DNA of 64,000 nt from positions 1 to 64,000 of the forward strand of contig NZ_BCXG01000014.1 in assembly GCF_001894985.1 (NCBI RefSeq). The letters run 5' to 3'. This DNA is from Rhodococcus tukisamuensis NBRC 100609. GTDB lineage: Bacteria; Actinomycetota; Actinomycetes; Mycobacteriales; Mycobacteriaceae. The translations under genes were made by a program, and so were the position numbers. Positions within the stretch are counted from its first letter, which is position 1, and each line of letters starts with the position of its first letter. Below are positions 16,481 through 25,498 of the stretch, piece after piece. The notes beneath the pieces were generated by a model. That model searched no databases. It was not told where the DNA came from and saw only the letters and a list, made by a program, of their open reading frames with translations.

Positions 16481-17376
16481 GAGAGCTCCTCGAAAATCTT
16501 GACCGACGCCTGGACCCGAGTCGAGAACGCAGTCGGCGAATTGTCACGCTGACGACGGAGATCCTCAAACGCCTCATCCGGAAAGCGCATCTGGATCATC
16601 GCCTGCAACGTTGCCCCCAAACTGTCCTCGGGATACGACGTCACATCGTCGAACTCGGCGTTGCTCAGTGCATGCTCGATCAGGGTCCGTGCGACATCTG
16701 CATACGTCGAAGAAATAATCGCCACATCGACTGGCCTCGGGCTCGAGGCGTTCTTGAATGCAGTCGACGCAGGCTCGTTTGCTTCGTTGATCAGCAGTAG
16801 CAACGAACCCATCGTGGCAGCGTGCATGTTCGTTCCGATTTGGACGTACCACGCCGCCTCTAGAGGGTACGGCGTCGACGCGAAGTCGATAATAGCGATC
16901 GGGAACTGCGGAGCGTCACCCTGCAAGCGAACCGACTTGCTGTCGGACCAAAGCAGCGACCCTGCGCGACGAGGAGCAAAGGCCGCGACGTCAGCCTGAT
17001 CGTGGGCCAACGTCAGGATCGTGTCGAGGGTAAGCGTTCCACCGAGATCCGAACCACGCAGAGTCGACCGAATCGCTACTCGTTGAACTCCATTGCCGAA
17101 GAGCACTTCTCGAAATGCAGGAGCGCGCAGACTAGACCCGGACGCCGTCCAGACGACCGACAATGCGATCTCGGCGCCGGGCGGGAGCCCCGTGTCCGAA
17201 CGTAACCGGTCGAGATCGACATCGACGACACGTGTCAGCAACAGATCTGTGTTGTAGTCCCAGTCCGGCAGGTTGTCGTCAAGGTCGAATGGCGTGTCCA
17301 TGACAAGAATCTGCCAGCTGGCGGCAGAGACGACTGCGTCGCCCGGAACGCGATACGGGAATGCCGTGCGACTCAT
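16477..17376 (-). CDS. Hypothetical protein of the Z1/GHKL cluster
   Basis: 299 residues, ATG overlapping the GHKL gene's stop (ATGA) and itself overlapping the next gene. The N-terminal half reads like beta strands (AEIALSVVWTASGSS, GVQRVAIRSTLRG), and the C-terminal half includes AIIDFASTPYPLEAAWYVQI and an acidic helical tail. I recognise no family or active site. Its fixed position between the GHKL ATPase and the DUF6339-like gene in a chain of overlapping genes argues for a subunit of one complex. Confidence 0.65.
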   Translation of the reverse strand: MSRTAFPYRVPGDAVVSAASWQILVMDTPFDLDDNLPDWDYNTDLLLTRVVDVDLDRLRSDTGLPPGAEIALSVVWTASGSSLRAPAFREVLFGNGVQRVAIRSTLRGSDLGGTLTLDTILTLAHDQADVAAFAPRRAGSLLWSDSKSVRLQGDAPQFPIAIIDFASTPYPLEAAWYVQIGTNMHAATMGSLLLLINEANEPASTAFKNASSPRPVDVAIISSTYADVARTLIEHALSNAEFDDVTSYPEDSLGATLQAMIQMRFPDEAFEDLRRQRDNSPTAFSTRVQASVKIFEELS

Positions 17377-19367
17377 GCCTCGACGGCCTTTCGCTCCGCG
17401 AACAGGTCAATAGACGTGACCGTGTCCGGGGCTGGACGGACGACGACCTTCCAGATTGTGTCACCGCCCACCATGTCGAGTCCGGCGAGACCGACGAATG
17501 CACTGTCGTCGTCGGTATCCCAACCGAGAATAACGGGCTGCTGGGCGTTCAGCGGCGGATCAGTCTCCTTACCCCGGTTGGACGGGATCGCGACACCTAC
17601 GTCCGCGCGGATCGCGTAACTGCCATGCTGCGCGACCCGGAAGCGTTGAACCACAACGGCTTCTCCATTGCGGATTTCAATGGCGGGTTCGCCGATGTAG
17701 GCGACTCGGGGCCGTGTTCCCGCGCGGTGCCGGCCGAGCCGGCCGCCGCTTGCATCTGGCGACGCGCCGTCGCCGCCGGACCGATTAGCCGGTTCGGCCG
17801 AGCCAGCTGAACGGCCTTGCCCGGCCCCCGCTCCGGCGGATTCACCATCGGCTCCGAATGGCCTGGCTCCTGGTTCAGGTGTCGGTGCCGAATCGTGATC
17901 AGTGGCAGGCTTGCGCGGGTGATTCTTCGTCGATATTGCCGCAGTCATCCCCCCGAAGCCGAACGAGCCGGAGACCAACGACGAGAATTGTCGACTCGCT
18001 GCCCCAAGTGGAGCATTGACCGTCGCGCTCACCGCGTCTGAGCCGAGCTCGACGAGCGGACTGAGGCTCTCCTTGATCCTCTGGTACGTGACACGCACGA
18101 TCTTCCGGTCGTTTCCTTCGAGCGGCTCATGACGCCAGTCGTCATGCGTCGGCGGTTCCGATTTCGCATAGGCCTGATCGACTTCGGCATCAGCCCGAAA
18201 GACTCCGGCATATGACGTGAAACGGGCACCCGTGGCCGGACCTCTCAGGTACTTGACGACGAGTTCCGGTGTGCGCATGAGACATACGTGATGCGACGTG
18301 TCCCTGAAGCCACACTCCTCGGAGACCGAGCTCGGTTCGAACGGCTTCATCATTGTCTTGTGGAGACCGAGTCTGCCTAGGTAGATCTTCGGACTCTTCA
18401 CCCACAGCCGGTCTGAATCGGGCGATTCCATCTTGCGATAGGCCTGCACGAACAACCTCAGTGGCGACGTCTCGACCGGGTCGGGAATCGGAACATCATT
18501 CCCGTTGCACGTAACTGAGAATCGAATATCGGGAGGCGATCCGTCTGCCTTGTCGATCATCTTGGGCCACAAGTTCCACGCGATTGCGTCCGCGATCCAC
18601 TGGGCGGCCTCGTCAGGGTCTCGGTCGTCGAGATCCGGGTCGACGATCATGACAGTGGTGCCCGTTTCCTTCTCGCCGAACTGCTCAAATCCCAGTTGGT
18701 GTGCGATCCTGTCGGCCTCAGCACCGATGAACGGTTCGACCACCTCCCCGGACATGTCACCCCACCAGTGCCGGCCCGTATAGCGCTTGCCTTCCATTCC
18801 TTCACCCACGGAGTAGCTCTTCCACAGGCTGCACCCGACTAGTCGTGTTTCGAAACCACCCTTCACCCGACAGCGAGTGTGGACCAGGACGGTGCCAGTG
18901 CGAGATAGAAGATAGTAGATGCCCTTTCCGAATCCATAGGTACCACCACCGAAGTCCCGGTTTCGGGGCTCGCCGATATTGCGGACGAAGCGCACGAAGT
19001 TGTTGTCCGTGGTGATCGCGTTGTCCGCACGGGTCGGGCCTCCGAGACCCTTTGTTCCTCGATCGGATACCGACAGAACTCGGATCGGTTTTGCCAACGT
19101 TTGCCGAAGTGGCAGCTGAGAGTCGGTGGGTGCCGACGGCGTCAGCAGCCGCCTCCACACTGGAGCCATTCCGGCACCCAGATCATTGAGTGCGATCCGG
19201 AAGTCGACCGGATCAGGACCACTCCGCGCATCCCAACTGTTCTGGGCGGCTTCACGGACGAGGACTGTGAGCATGTTCAACGCCGGCCGGCCAAGCTGGT
19301 TGCGGATTCCCTCAGCCGCGGTTGCGCCTTCAGGTGGATACATCTGGGATTCCCAGCCGAACTTCAT
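17373..19367 (-). CDS. GHKL-fold ATPase (MORC/MutL-like) of a restriction-type system
   Basis: 664 residues. The GHKL ATP site is clear near the N-terminus: N-box EAAQNSWDA with Asn 43, G1-like box SDRGTKGLGG with Asp 102, and G2-like box GGGTYGFGKG at 140-149. It is not a histidine kinase: no HisKA or membrane part is present. Residues ~150-450 probably carry the S5-like transducer and dimerisation domains; ~470-560 is a Gly/Ala/Ser-rich linker; the last 100 residues form a small domain. Prokaryotic MORC-like GHKL proteins were reported by comparative genomics next to SF2 helicases, nucleases and methylases. That is the exact company here. It likely clamps or loops DNA in an ATP-gated way. 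Confidence 0.75.
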   Translation of the reverse strand: MKFGWESQMYPPEGATAAEGIRNQLGRPALNMLTVLVREAAQNSWDARSGPDPVDFRIALNDLGAGMAPVWRRLLTPSAPTDSQLPLRQTLAKPIRVLSVSDRGTKGLGGPTRADNAITTDNNFVRFVRNIGEPRNRDFGGGTYGFGKGIYYLLSRTGTVLVHTRCRVKGGFETRLVGCSLWKSYSVGEGMEGKRYTGRHWWGDMSGEVVEPFIGAEADRIAHQLGFEQFGEKETGTTVMIVDPDLDDRDPDEAAQWIADAIAWNLWPKMIDKADGSPPDIRFSVTCNGNDVPIPDPVETSPLRLFVQAYRKMESPDSDRLWVKSPKIYLGRLGLHKTMMKPFEPSSVSEECGFRDTSHHVCLMRTPELVVKYLRGPATGARFTSYAGVFRADAEVDQAYAKSEPPTHDDWRHEPLEGNDRKIVRVTYQRIKESLSPLVELGSDAVSATVNAPLGAASRQFSSLVSGSFGFGGMTAAISTKNHPRKPATDHDSAPTPEPGARPFGADGESAGAGAGQGRSAGSAEPANRSGGDGASPDASGGRLGRHRAGTRPRVAYIGEPAIEIRNGEAVVVQRFRVAQHGSYAIRADVGVAIPSNRGKETDPPLNAQQPVILGWDTDDDSAFVGLAGLDMVGGDTIWKVVVRPAPDTVTSIDLFAERKAVEA

Positions 19368-20380
19368 GGAGCAATATCCTTCATAACTCGCTCGTGCAAG
19401 GCTTCGACTGCGGAGGCGTCCAAGCCCGAGGTTGCCGGATCAGGCAGTTCGATCGTGTATGCCACATCGGCCACCAAGACGGGAAGCCCCGAGTCGGACA
19501 GCTGCGTGATGGTCAGGCGCGGGAATTCGGCATCGACTGCATACCAGGCATCTTCGACCACTTCGAATCGAATGTCGCGGTACCAGTCCGAGTCCGCCAG
19601 CCGATATCCCGACTGCTGGAGCTTGTCGACCAACGCTGCCTGGTCGTCGCTGAGGTTCAACACCTCACTGACCAGATCAACGAGGCTGTGGCCGTCGGGT
19701 CTTGACTGCAGTCGCATCCAGGCCACGAAGAGGCGGCCGTTGTGTGGCGCGTCAAGCTGGTCTAGCCCATGAATCCTGACTCTGCGCCCATCGGTCGCGG
19801 TTGTAGCCTTCACTTCGAAAGCATCTGCGCCAAAAGCGAAATCGTGGCAGTAGCCAGCTGGGCCGGCCCACATCGAGACAGCCGATGAGCTTTTCGTCAG
19901 GAGACGACGCAGGACCCAGAGTTCGGCGAACAACCCGGTTAGCCGAGATTCGCCCAGGACCGACGATGATGTCGAGAACAATGAGCGCCATCGGTCCAAC
20001 ACGAGGTGGGTCGCGCCGAGCGCTTTGTCCGGTGAAGACGCGACCGCAAGCAGCACATCCGAGCAGACGTCACTGAACAGGTCGTTCAACTCCTGATTGA
20101 GGCAGCTCACGTCGGCGTAACGGGTGTATGTGGTGCTGGTCTCAAGCGCGCGTTCAGCCACACGGAGGTTTGCCCCATCGAGCTGCCTGCGCACCCTCTG
20201 CTTCCGCGATATAGGTATCAGGATATGGCGCAATCCATCAGCGTCGACCGCCGCAAGCAACCGCCCGTCTCTGCCTTCCACAGGGAGATCGGAGGTCCTC
20301 AAGCGATTCGAATTCGTTGGATGATCTGATTCGAGAACCTTCCAGTGATCATCCAGAATATCGCGCAGCGAACCCGCCAC
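19364..20380 (-). CDS. PD-(D/E)XK motif nuclease (DUF4420-like)
   Basis: 338 residues from GTG 20380, abutting the Z1 gene's TAG. The nuclease core is visible: Glu 153 in GLFAELWVL, Asp 180 in CHDF, and Glu 189/Lys 191 in FEVKATT, matching the E...D...ExK arrangement of this fold. The YCHDF...EVKAT pattern is what I associate with the DUF4420 'PD-(D/E)XK motif protein' family found beside Z1 proteins. It should be the DNA-cutting subunit of the cluster. It overlaps the GHKL gene by 4 bases. Confidence 0.8.
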   Translation of the reverse strand: MAGSLRDILDDHWKVLESDHPTNSNRLRTSDLPVEGRDGRLLAAVDADGLRHILIPISRKQRVRRQLDGANLRVAERALETSTTYTRYADVSCLNQELNDLFSDVCSDVLLAVASSPDKALGATHLVLDRWRSLFSTSSSVLGESRLTGLFAELWVLRRLLTKSSSAVSMWAGPAGYCHDFAFGADAFEVKATTATDGRRVRIHGLDQLDAPHNGRLFVAWMRLQSRPDGHSLVDLVSEVLNLSDDQAALVDKLQQSGYRLADSDWYRDIRFEVVEDAWYAVDAEFPRLTITQLSDSGLPVLVADVAYTIELPDPATSGLDASAVEALHERVMKDIAP

Positions 20381-22947
20381 TACGTCTCCACGAGTTCCAG
20401 CTCGCTGAGATCTTCTTCCTCGATCTCGAGCCTAGACAAGTCTGCGCTGATGTACTCCCACTCGACCTCGCTGTCGCCATCCTTCGGAGTTGGAAAGACG
20501 AGACCCACTCCAATTACGTGTTCGGGAGCGTTGAGCCCGACACGCATCTCGGCGGTGCGCTCGCCGGGTTCGGAATCCTTGTCGATTGCGTACAACACGA
20601 GCAGCCCTGTCTTGCCCGCCTGCTCTGATCGCAGGCGGACGATAGCCGCTTCAGTGAGCTCACCTTCAACCTTGCTGGTATCCAGGTCGACGGCAGCGTC
20701 CCGGCGGCTCATGAGTGTCTTGATGTCGACGATGTCACTGGCCTTCAACCTGGCACGAGTGACTCGCTCGACGTCGATACCTGGGGCAAACCCAAACGTA
20801 GCGCCGGCCACACCGGATGGCTTCTTGCCCACAATCGCGACATTCCACTTGTGCAGTGCGGACTTCCCGACCCGCTGATTGATGTACCGGGTCAACAGGT
20901 TTGCGTCACAATCCTGCGACTTGGCATGGAAGCTGTAGGCCTCCAGAAACTTGATGACGTCCTCGAACGGAACTCCTCGCCACAAGTATCGGCCTTCCGT
21001 CGGTGTGTGCTCCTCATCGGTGTGACTGGCGATGACCTCCGCGATCAGTTGCTGTGCCGCCGACTGGTTGCCCAGCAGGGTCTCGGCGTCCAGGTCGAAG
21101 TAACGCGTCTGGATTCGTTGACCGCCATACGCGGCTGCCGCCTTGGCGATGTCCTTCATCTTCGCCGCGGCAGTGACGCGCAGTGAGGGATGGGTGCGTA
21201 TGCGGACCGCAAAGGTGGTCGGCGTCTTGTCCTCAACCATGTACACACCGATGTCGCGACGGATCTCCGACTCGACGGTCGCAAGGTGTCGGAACCAGTC
21301 GCGGAGTTCCGCCGTCATCCAGACCCGAGGGAGGTCCTCATATCCGGTGCGGTAGCCGAACCAGCGGCCCATCTGTAGGAGTGTGTCGTACGCCGACACC
21401 GACCTAACGAAATAGCTCACCGACAGCCCTTCGAGCGTTAGGCCTCGGGACAGTGTGTTGCCGCCGATCGCGATCGCAACGACCGGATCCCCCTCGTAGT
21501 CGAGACGTACCTTGCTGCTCGCGTTGTCGAGAATAATCTCGCAGTCAGAAACGACGCGGGCAAGTTCATCCAGAAGCTCATCGAACGCAATCGGGGTGCG
21601 GCCGAACTCTGATGCCGGAACCTTGATCGTTTCCGTGTCCCACAGTTCACGGAGCTCGTCAAGAAGTGCGCTGTCCTCCGATCCAAGCAGGGATTCAGTC
21701 TCGGCGCGGAAGTCCTCTAGCGGGTCCCGGAAGCTGTTGTGAATCGCCGTGTTGACGCTGGTGTGGATCAGCATCGTGGCATGCCTCGTCCCAGTGCCCC
21801 TTACCTTGCGAGCAGCGGTGTTCAGCCAGAAGTAGTGGACCGCGTCGCGGAGGGCATCGCCGATCTCCGGCTCGAAGCCTTCCCGCTCCGCGCGGGTGCG
21901 CGGACGCACAAGATCAACTTCGTCGTCGGGGATCTCACGAATCATGTCGTAGCCGTCGTCGACGTCTTCGGGATCCTCGCCGTCGAGCACGTCCCGACCG
22001 AACAGCACCTCCGTGCCGAAGTGCCCCTCCGGCTTCGGGAGGCTGACAATGAAGTCCTTCGGGTAGAGGTCCTCCGCCGCCGGGTCGATGAGTAGATTCG
22101 CGAACGGTGTCGCGGTATAGCCGACGTATGCTGATCTGGGGAGCTTGTCCATAATGTCGCGGATCAGTGGGTTGATTGTCTTGGTCGCGACGGTTGCCTG
22201 ATCGGCCTCGTCATCGATGATGAGGGCCGGGCAGTCCACCAGGTATCCAGATGCCGTGTCGAGCCATTCCCGGAATCGCCGGAGAACTGCGGCGTTCTTC
22301 TTGATCACACACAGAACGTGCTGTTTGTTGCTCTTGGCGAAGTACGCGGCTGCATTTGCTGGCGCCACGAAATCCTTCTCCGGCACGGTGAGCTGCATCC
22401 AACTCGCCGCATTGGGCTTGATCAGGTCCTGGACGAGGCGCAACTGCGTCTGGCGGCGGAGTCCGTTGTGGACGCCCGCGAGAACTATGAACAGCTTGTA
22501 GTTGCGGTCTGCGGCCTTCGCCATGACGGCCGTGAAGTTCGTCGTCTTGCCGGACTGAACGTGTCCGACGACGAGGCCCCGCGCAGAAAAGCGCTTCTCC
22601 TTGGGGTGGTTGAGCAGCGAGACCACCTGAGTGGATGACTGATCCAACGCATCGATGGACTCCGTGGTCCAATCCTTCTTTCGCAGTTGCTTTGCGAGTG
22701 TGGGCCAGCAGGTGTCGTCCGATTGCGGGCCTGTGTACCAGGTCGGCCGGTTGTCAAGCACAACGGACTGAGCAGTGTCCTGCTCACGGACCTTGATGGC
22801 CTCGAGCTCGTGGCGTTCACGAATCTGCTGAATCAGCGCAGGCGGGACACCAAACATCGACAGCATCTTGATTGCGTCTTGAGGCGTCTTGCTGTCAATC
22901 AGATCTACAAAATGTGCGTACTGCTCGTCGAACTCGGTGCTCAACAC
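20380..22947 (-). CDS. Z1-domain P-loop ATPase/helicase-like protein
   Basis: 855 residues, first gene of the reverse cluster. Walker A is GHVQSGKT (128-135), Walker B is ALIIDDEADQA near 243-252, and the Z1 signature runs from about 488 to 527 (AIGGNTLSRGLTLEGL ... LLQMGRWFGYR), which forms the helicase-like second lobe. Proteins of this type are large SF2-like motors found in restriction-like operons. The listed start is GTG; a TTG one codon later would have better spacing from GGGGGA, so the exact first residue is uncertain. A plausible promoter lies just upstream. Five further genes follow with overlaps, making this the translational leader of the system. Confidence 0.85.
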   Translation of the reverse strand: MLSTEFDEQYAHFVDLIDSKTPQDAIKMLSMFGVPPALIQQIRERHELEAIKVREQDTAQSVVLDNRPTWYTGPQSDDTCWPTLAKQLRKKDWTTESIDALDQSSTQVVSLLNHPKEKRFSARGLVVGHVQSGKTTNFTAVMAKAADRNYKLFIVLAGVHNGLRRQTQLRLVQDLIKPNAASWMQLTVPEKDFVAPANAAAYFAKSNKQHVLCVIKKNAAVLRRFREWLDTASGYLVDCPALIIDDEADQATVATKTINPLIRDIMDKLPRSAYVGYTATPFANLLIDPAAEDLYPKDFIVSLPKPEGHFGTEVLFGRDVLDGEDPEDVDDGYDMIREIPDDEVDLVRPRTRAEREGFEPEIGDALRDAVHYFWLNTAARKVRGTGTRHATMLIHTSVNTAIHNSFRDPLEDFRAETESLLGSEDSALLDELRELWDTETIKVPASEFGRTPIAFDELLDELARVVSDCEIILDNASSKVRLDYEGDPVVAIAIGGNTLSRGLTLEGLSVSYFVRSVSAYDTLLQMGRWFGYRTGYEDLPRVWMTAELRDWFRHLATVESEIRRDIGVYMVEDKTPTTFAVRIRTHPSLRVTAAAKMKDIAKAAAAYGGQRIQTRYFDLDAETLLGNQSAAQQLIAEVIASHTDEEHTPTEGRYLWRGVPFEDVIKFLEAYSFHAKSQDCDANLLTRYINQRVGKSALHKWNVAIVGKKPSGVAGATFGFAPGIDVERVTRARLKASDIVDIKTLMSRRDAAVDLDTSKVEGELTEAAIVRLRSEQAGKTGLLVLYAIDKDSEPGERTAEMRVGLNAPEHVIGVGLVFPTPKDGDSEVEWEYISADLSRLEIEEEDLSELELVET

Positions 22948-23255
22948 ATCCCCCAGCCATCTCAGAAAATCGCTTGTCGCTATTGCGAGTCAAGGTAAAT
23001 TGCGGCCAGTCTAGGTTGCTGGCCTGACACAGGTCTTGCGAGCGTGGAAATGGGCTGCCTTCGCCGAGACCGATCGGTGTTCGGCGAGTTCAACTGGCAC
23101 GGCGCAGACTGGAAGTTTCGCACCATTGGCCGGCTACGATTCCAGCCTCGCCGGCACCACTCGACACTGCAGCGCCCGCAAAGACCGCTGGTAGACGTAG
23201 CGCGGTCCCGCGCGCGATGACCGGAAGAAGGCCACGGTCCCGCAGCGGGAGGCAG
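22948..23255. other. Boundary region between defence island and GTPase operon
   Basis: About 300 bases without a gene, holding the Z1 promoter at one end. The remainder lies downstream of the double-GTPase gene's stop. I see no terminator hairpin, tRNA end or obvious attachment-site repeat. Confidence 0.4.
22966..22993 (-). promoter_or_regulatory. Candidate promoter of the Z1 cluster
   Basis: On the minus strand a TTGACT (-35, 22993-22988) is followed after 16 bases by GATTTT (-10, 22971-22966), about 18 bases before the Z1 start codon region. The -35 is good and the -10 mediocre. Confidence 0.4.
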
Positions 23256-24419
23256 CTACGCCCACACCCCCCGCTGCGCCAACACCCACCGAACCGGATC
23301 CAGACACCGGAACGGCGAGATCCCGTTCTGGTGCAACCGATCTCCCACCGGCGACTCCCCCAGCGCCGACACCGCGAAGTACCGGCTCGACAGCTGAACC
23401 CCGGTGTGCGGCTGCTCGACGGCCATCACCATGGTCCGCGCCTCCAGCTTTTCGAGCAGGCTCCGCACCTCCTCGTGCACCAGCCGGCCGTCCTGCTCGT
23501 CGTACGGCCCGGCCCGCAGGCTGGGGTCCCGCGAGAACCCGGCGCCGCGGTGCGACATGACCTCGCTCCAGTCGCTCCCGTCCACGTGCGCCAGTGCCTG
23601 CAGGGCGTCGAACTTCGACAGGACCACCGCGAGGTGTGGAGTCCCGGTGCCGATGATCGACAGCACGGTCCGCAGCACCGACCGCGGGTCGCCGCCGACG
23701 CGTTCCTGCGCGGGCACCAGGTCGTGCAACTGATGGCGCACCGACTCCACCTTGAGCGGGTCGAACATGAACACCACCCCGTCGGCGTGCCCGAAGAACT
23801 GCATGGAAGCGGCGTTGACGTTGTTCGCGTTCTCCAGGTCCTCGCCCGCCACGTCACGGATGACCAGGTACTGCCGCGCCTCGTTCCAGACCCCGAGGCT
23901 GAATATCAGCGGTTCGCGCTGGTACGGGTTGCCGGTGTGCGCGGCCGGGGTGGACTCGAGGATCCCGCGCTCCTCGTACAGCGGCCGCTCGTAGTGCTCG
24001 AGGTAGTTCAGTTCCGTCTCCGTGGTGGCGGGTTCGGCCACCCGGTTGAGCCGTTCGCCGAGCAACTGCAGTGTCTTGACCAGGACGGCGATGTACACGG
24101 TCTTGCCGGTCGCGCGGGCGCCGGCCAGCGCGACGCACGTCGTCTGGGCGCCGCGCCAGCCGGCCGGCAGCCGGTAGTGGCACACCGGGCACACCTCGGC
24201 GACATCGCCGCCGGTCTGCCGCTCGCCGTAGAACGCGGGCGGGGCCCAGTCGTCCGCCGCGTCCGCCGGCCGAACCAGCTCGATCACCTTGCCCGACTTC
24301 ACCGGGCTCCCGTGATAGGCCGAGGCCACCTCGTCCACCTCCGGTGCGTCCGGCGCCAGGGGGACCCAGGCGTACCGGTCCTGGGTCAGCGTCACGAAGC
24401 AGCGTGGGCATTTGGTCAT
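23256..24419 (-). CDS. Zinc-ribbon double-GTPase (TRAFAC dGTPase-like), last gene of the GTPase-associated operon
   Basis: 387 residues. A split zinc ribbon is visible (Cys 4/7 in MTKCPRC, Cys 77/80 in EVCPVC). The P-loop is LAGARATGKT (98-107), the DxxG motif is RDVAGED (189-192) and the base-specificity motif is SKFD (268-271), so this is a GTPase-type P-loop protein rather than a helicase. This composition matches the 'double-GTPase' proteins encoded with GAP1 in actinobacterial conflict systems. Its start overlaps the previous stop by 4 bases. It likely acts as the nucleotide-dependent switch of the complex, with GAP1 as partner. Confidence 0.75.
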   Translation of the reverse strand: MTKCPRCFVTLTQDRYAWVPLAPDAPEVDEVASAYHGSPVKSGKVIELVRPADAADDWAPPAFYGERQTGGDVAEVCPVCHYRLPAGWRGAQTTCVALAGARATGKTVYIAVLVKTLQLLGERLNRVAEPATTETELNYLEHYERPLYEERGILESTPAAHTGNPYQREPLIFSLGVWNEARQYLVIRDVAGEDLENANNVNAASMQFFGHADGVVFMFDPLKVESVRHQLHDLVPAQERVGGDPRSVLRTVLSIIGTGTPHLAVVLSKFDALQALAHVDGSDWSEVMSHRGAGFSRDPSLRAGPYDEQDGRLVHEEVRSLLEKLEARTMVMAVEQPHTGVQLSSRYFAVSALGESPVGDRLHQNGISPFRCLDPVRWVLAQRGVWA

Positions 24420-25498
24420 CGCAGTACACCTTCCGAATCCTGCAGCGCCGCAACCTCGGCCAGCAGGGACTCCACAACTCGAGACAGCTCGTCGGCATCG
24501 GCCAGCAGCGCCGGGACCAGGTCGCCGCCCGCCTCGGGGGGCGCGACGACGGTGGCACCGACCTCCGCCGCCGCGCCCGCCGAGCGCGGTGCCAGCAGCA
24601 CCAGGTGCGGCCGGACCGCCGACCCCGCGCCACCGTCGCGGACGCGGTCCGCGGGCACCGCGTCGGTCACCGTGACGACCAGCGTCTCGACGACCCGCGA
24701 GGACCGATCGATCGCCGCCGACCGGAATCCGACGCCCAGGCCCGCCACGTCGAGTTCGGCCTGCACACGGTCGGCGAGATCCCGCAGCTCCCCCGACGGC
24801 GGCGTCGTGACGGCGCCCCCGATCAGGTTCACCTGCACCGAGTCCCGTGCCCCGACGACGGTGGCGATGCCAGCCACGATGTCGACCACTGCCCGGATGC
24901 TGCGGTCCTCGATCCGCGGCAGCATCGAGATCGTGGTGTCGATGTCGACCTCGACCAGCAGGCGGCGCATCTCCGGCAGTCGGTCGACGCGGAGCAGCCC
25001 CCGCGCCGCCGAACGGGCCCGGGCCGCGAGGTCACTCAGCGGCACGTCGACGGCGGTCTTGCGGGCCGTCACCTCGAGCCGGTCACCGACGGGCGCGATC
25101 GTCGCCAGCTCGACGCCGTGCAACCCGGAGACGTCGATCGGCGTCAGCTCGGCGCGTTCCGGGTCCGGGTCACGCTCGCTGTCGACCCCGATGGTGACGT
25201 GCAGGACCGTACCCTGCGGGAATCCCCCTGCGCCACTGGACGGCCGCGCCATCACGACCGTCTCGGAGTCCACCCGCGGCAGGATCATCAGTCCAGGCCG
25301 CGGGTTGAGCACCTGCCCAGCGCCGGTCCCGTCCGGGCCGAACGCCCACACCTCGACCGAGACGCCTGGCGCATCCACCGTCACCGCGAGCGGTCGCCGC
25401 GGCAGGTCCACCCGTCCCGCGCCGTCGAGCACATATCCCGGCATCAGATCGATTCCCTTCGCCCACGGCGCCAGCACTTCTGCGTGGTCACAGTCCAC
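24416..25498 (-). CDS. Unknown component of the GTPase-associated operon
   Basis: 360 residues from GTG 25498, which directly follows the GAP1 stop (TGAGTG). The N-terminal ~100 residues look beta-rich (a possible C2/FHA-like sandwich: VDLPRRPLAVTVDAPGVSVEVWAF); the second half alternates strands and helices (LLVEVDIDTTISMLP, AVVDIVAGIATVVG) like a Rossmann or vWA-type fold, but no MIDAS residues are evident. It is translationally coupled on both sides. No catalytic motif seen. Confidence 0.65.
   Translation of the reverse strand: MDCDHAEVLAPWAKGIDLMPGYVLDGAGRVDLPRRPLAVTVDAPGVSVEVWAFGPDGTGAGQVLNPRPGLMILPRVDSETVVMARPSSGAGGFPQGTVLHVTIGVDSERDPDPERAELTPIDVSGLHGVELATIAPVGDRLEVTARKTAVDVPLSDLAARARSAARGLLRVDRLPEMRRLLVEVDIDTTISMLPRIEDRSIRAVVDIVAGIATVVGARDSVQVNLIGGAVTTPPSGELRDLADRVQAELDVAGLGVGFRSAAIDRSSRVVETLVVTVTDAVPADRVRDGGAGSAVRPHLVLLAPRSAGAAAEVGATVVAPPEAGGDLVPALLADADELSRVVESLLAEVAALQDSEGVLR

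Noticed and set aside
14564-22947. Calling the cluster BREX
   Set aside because: There is no PglZ-type phosphatase, no BrxL and no adenine methylase; the GHKL and Z1 proteins point elsewhere.
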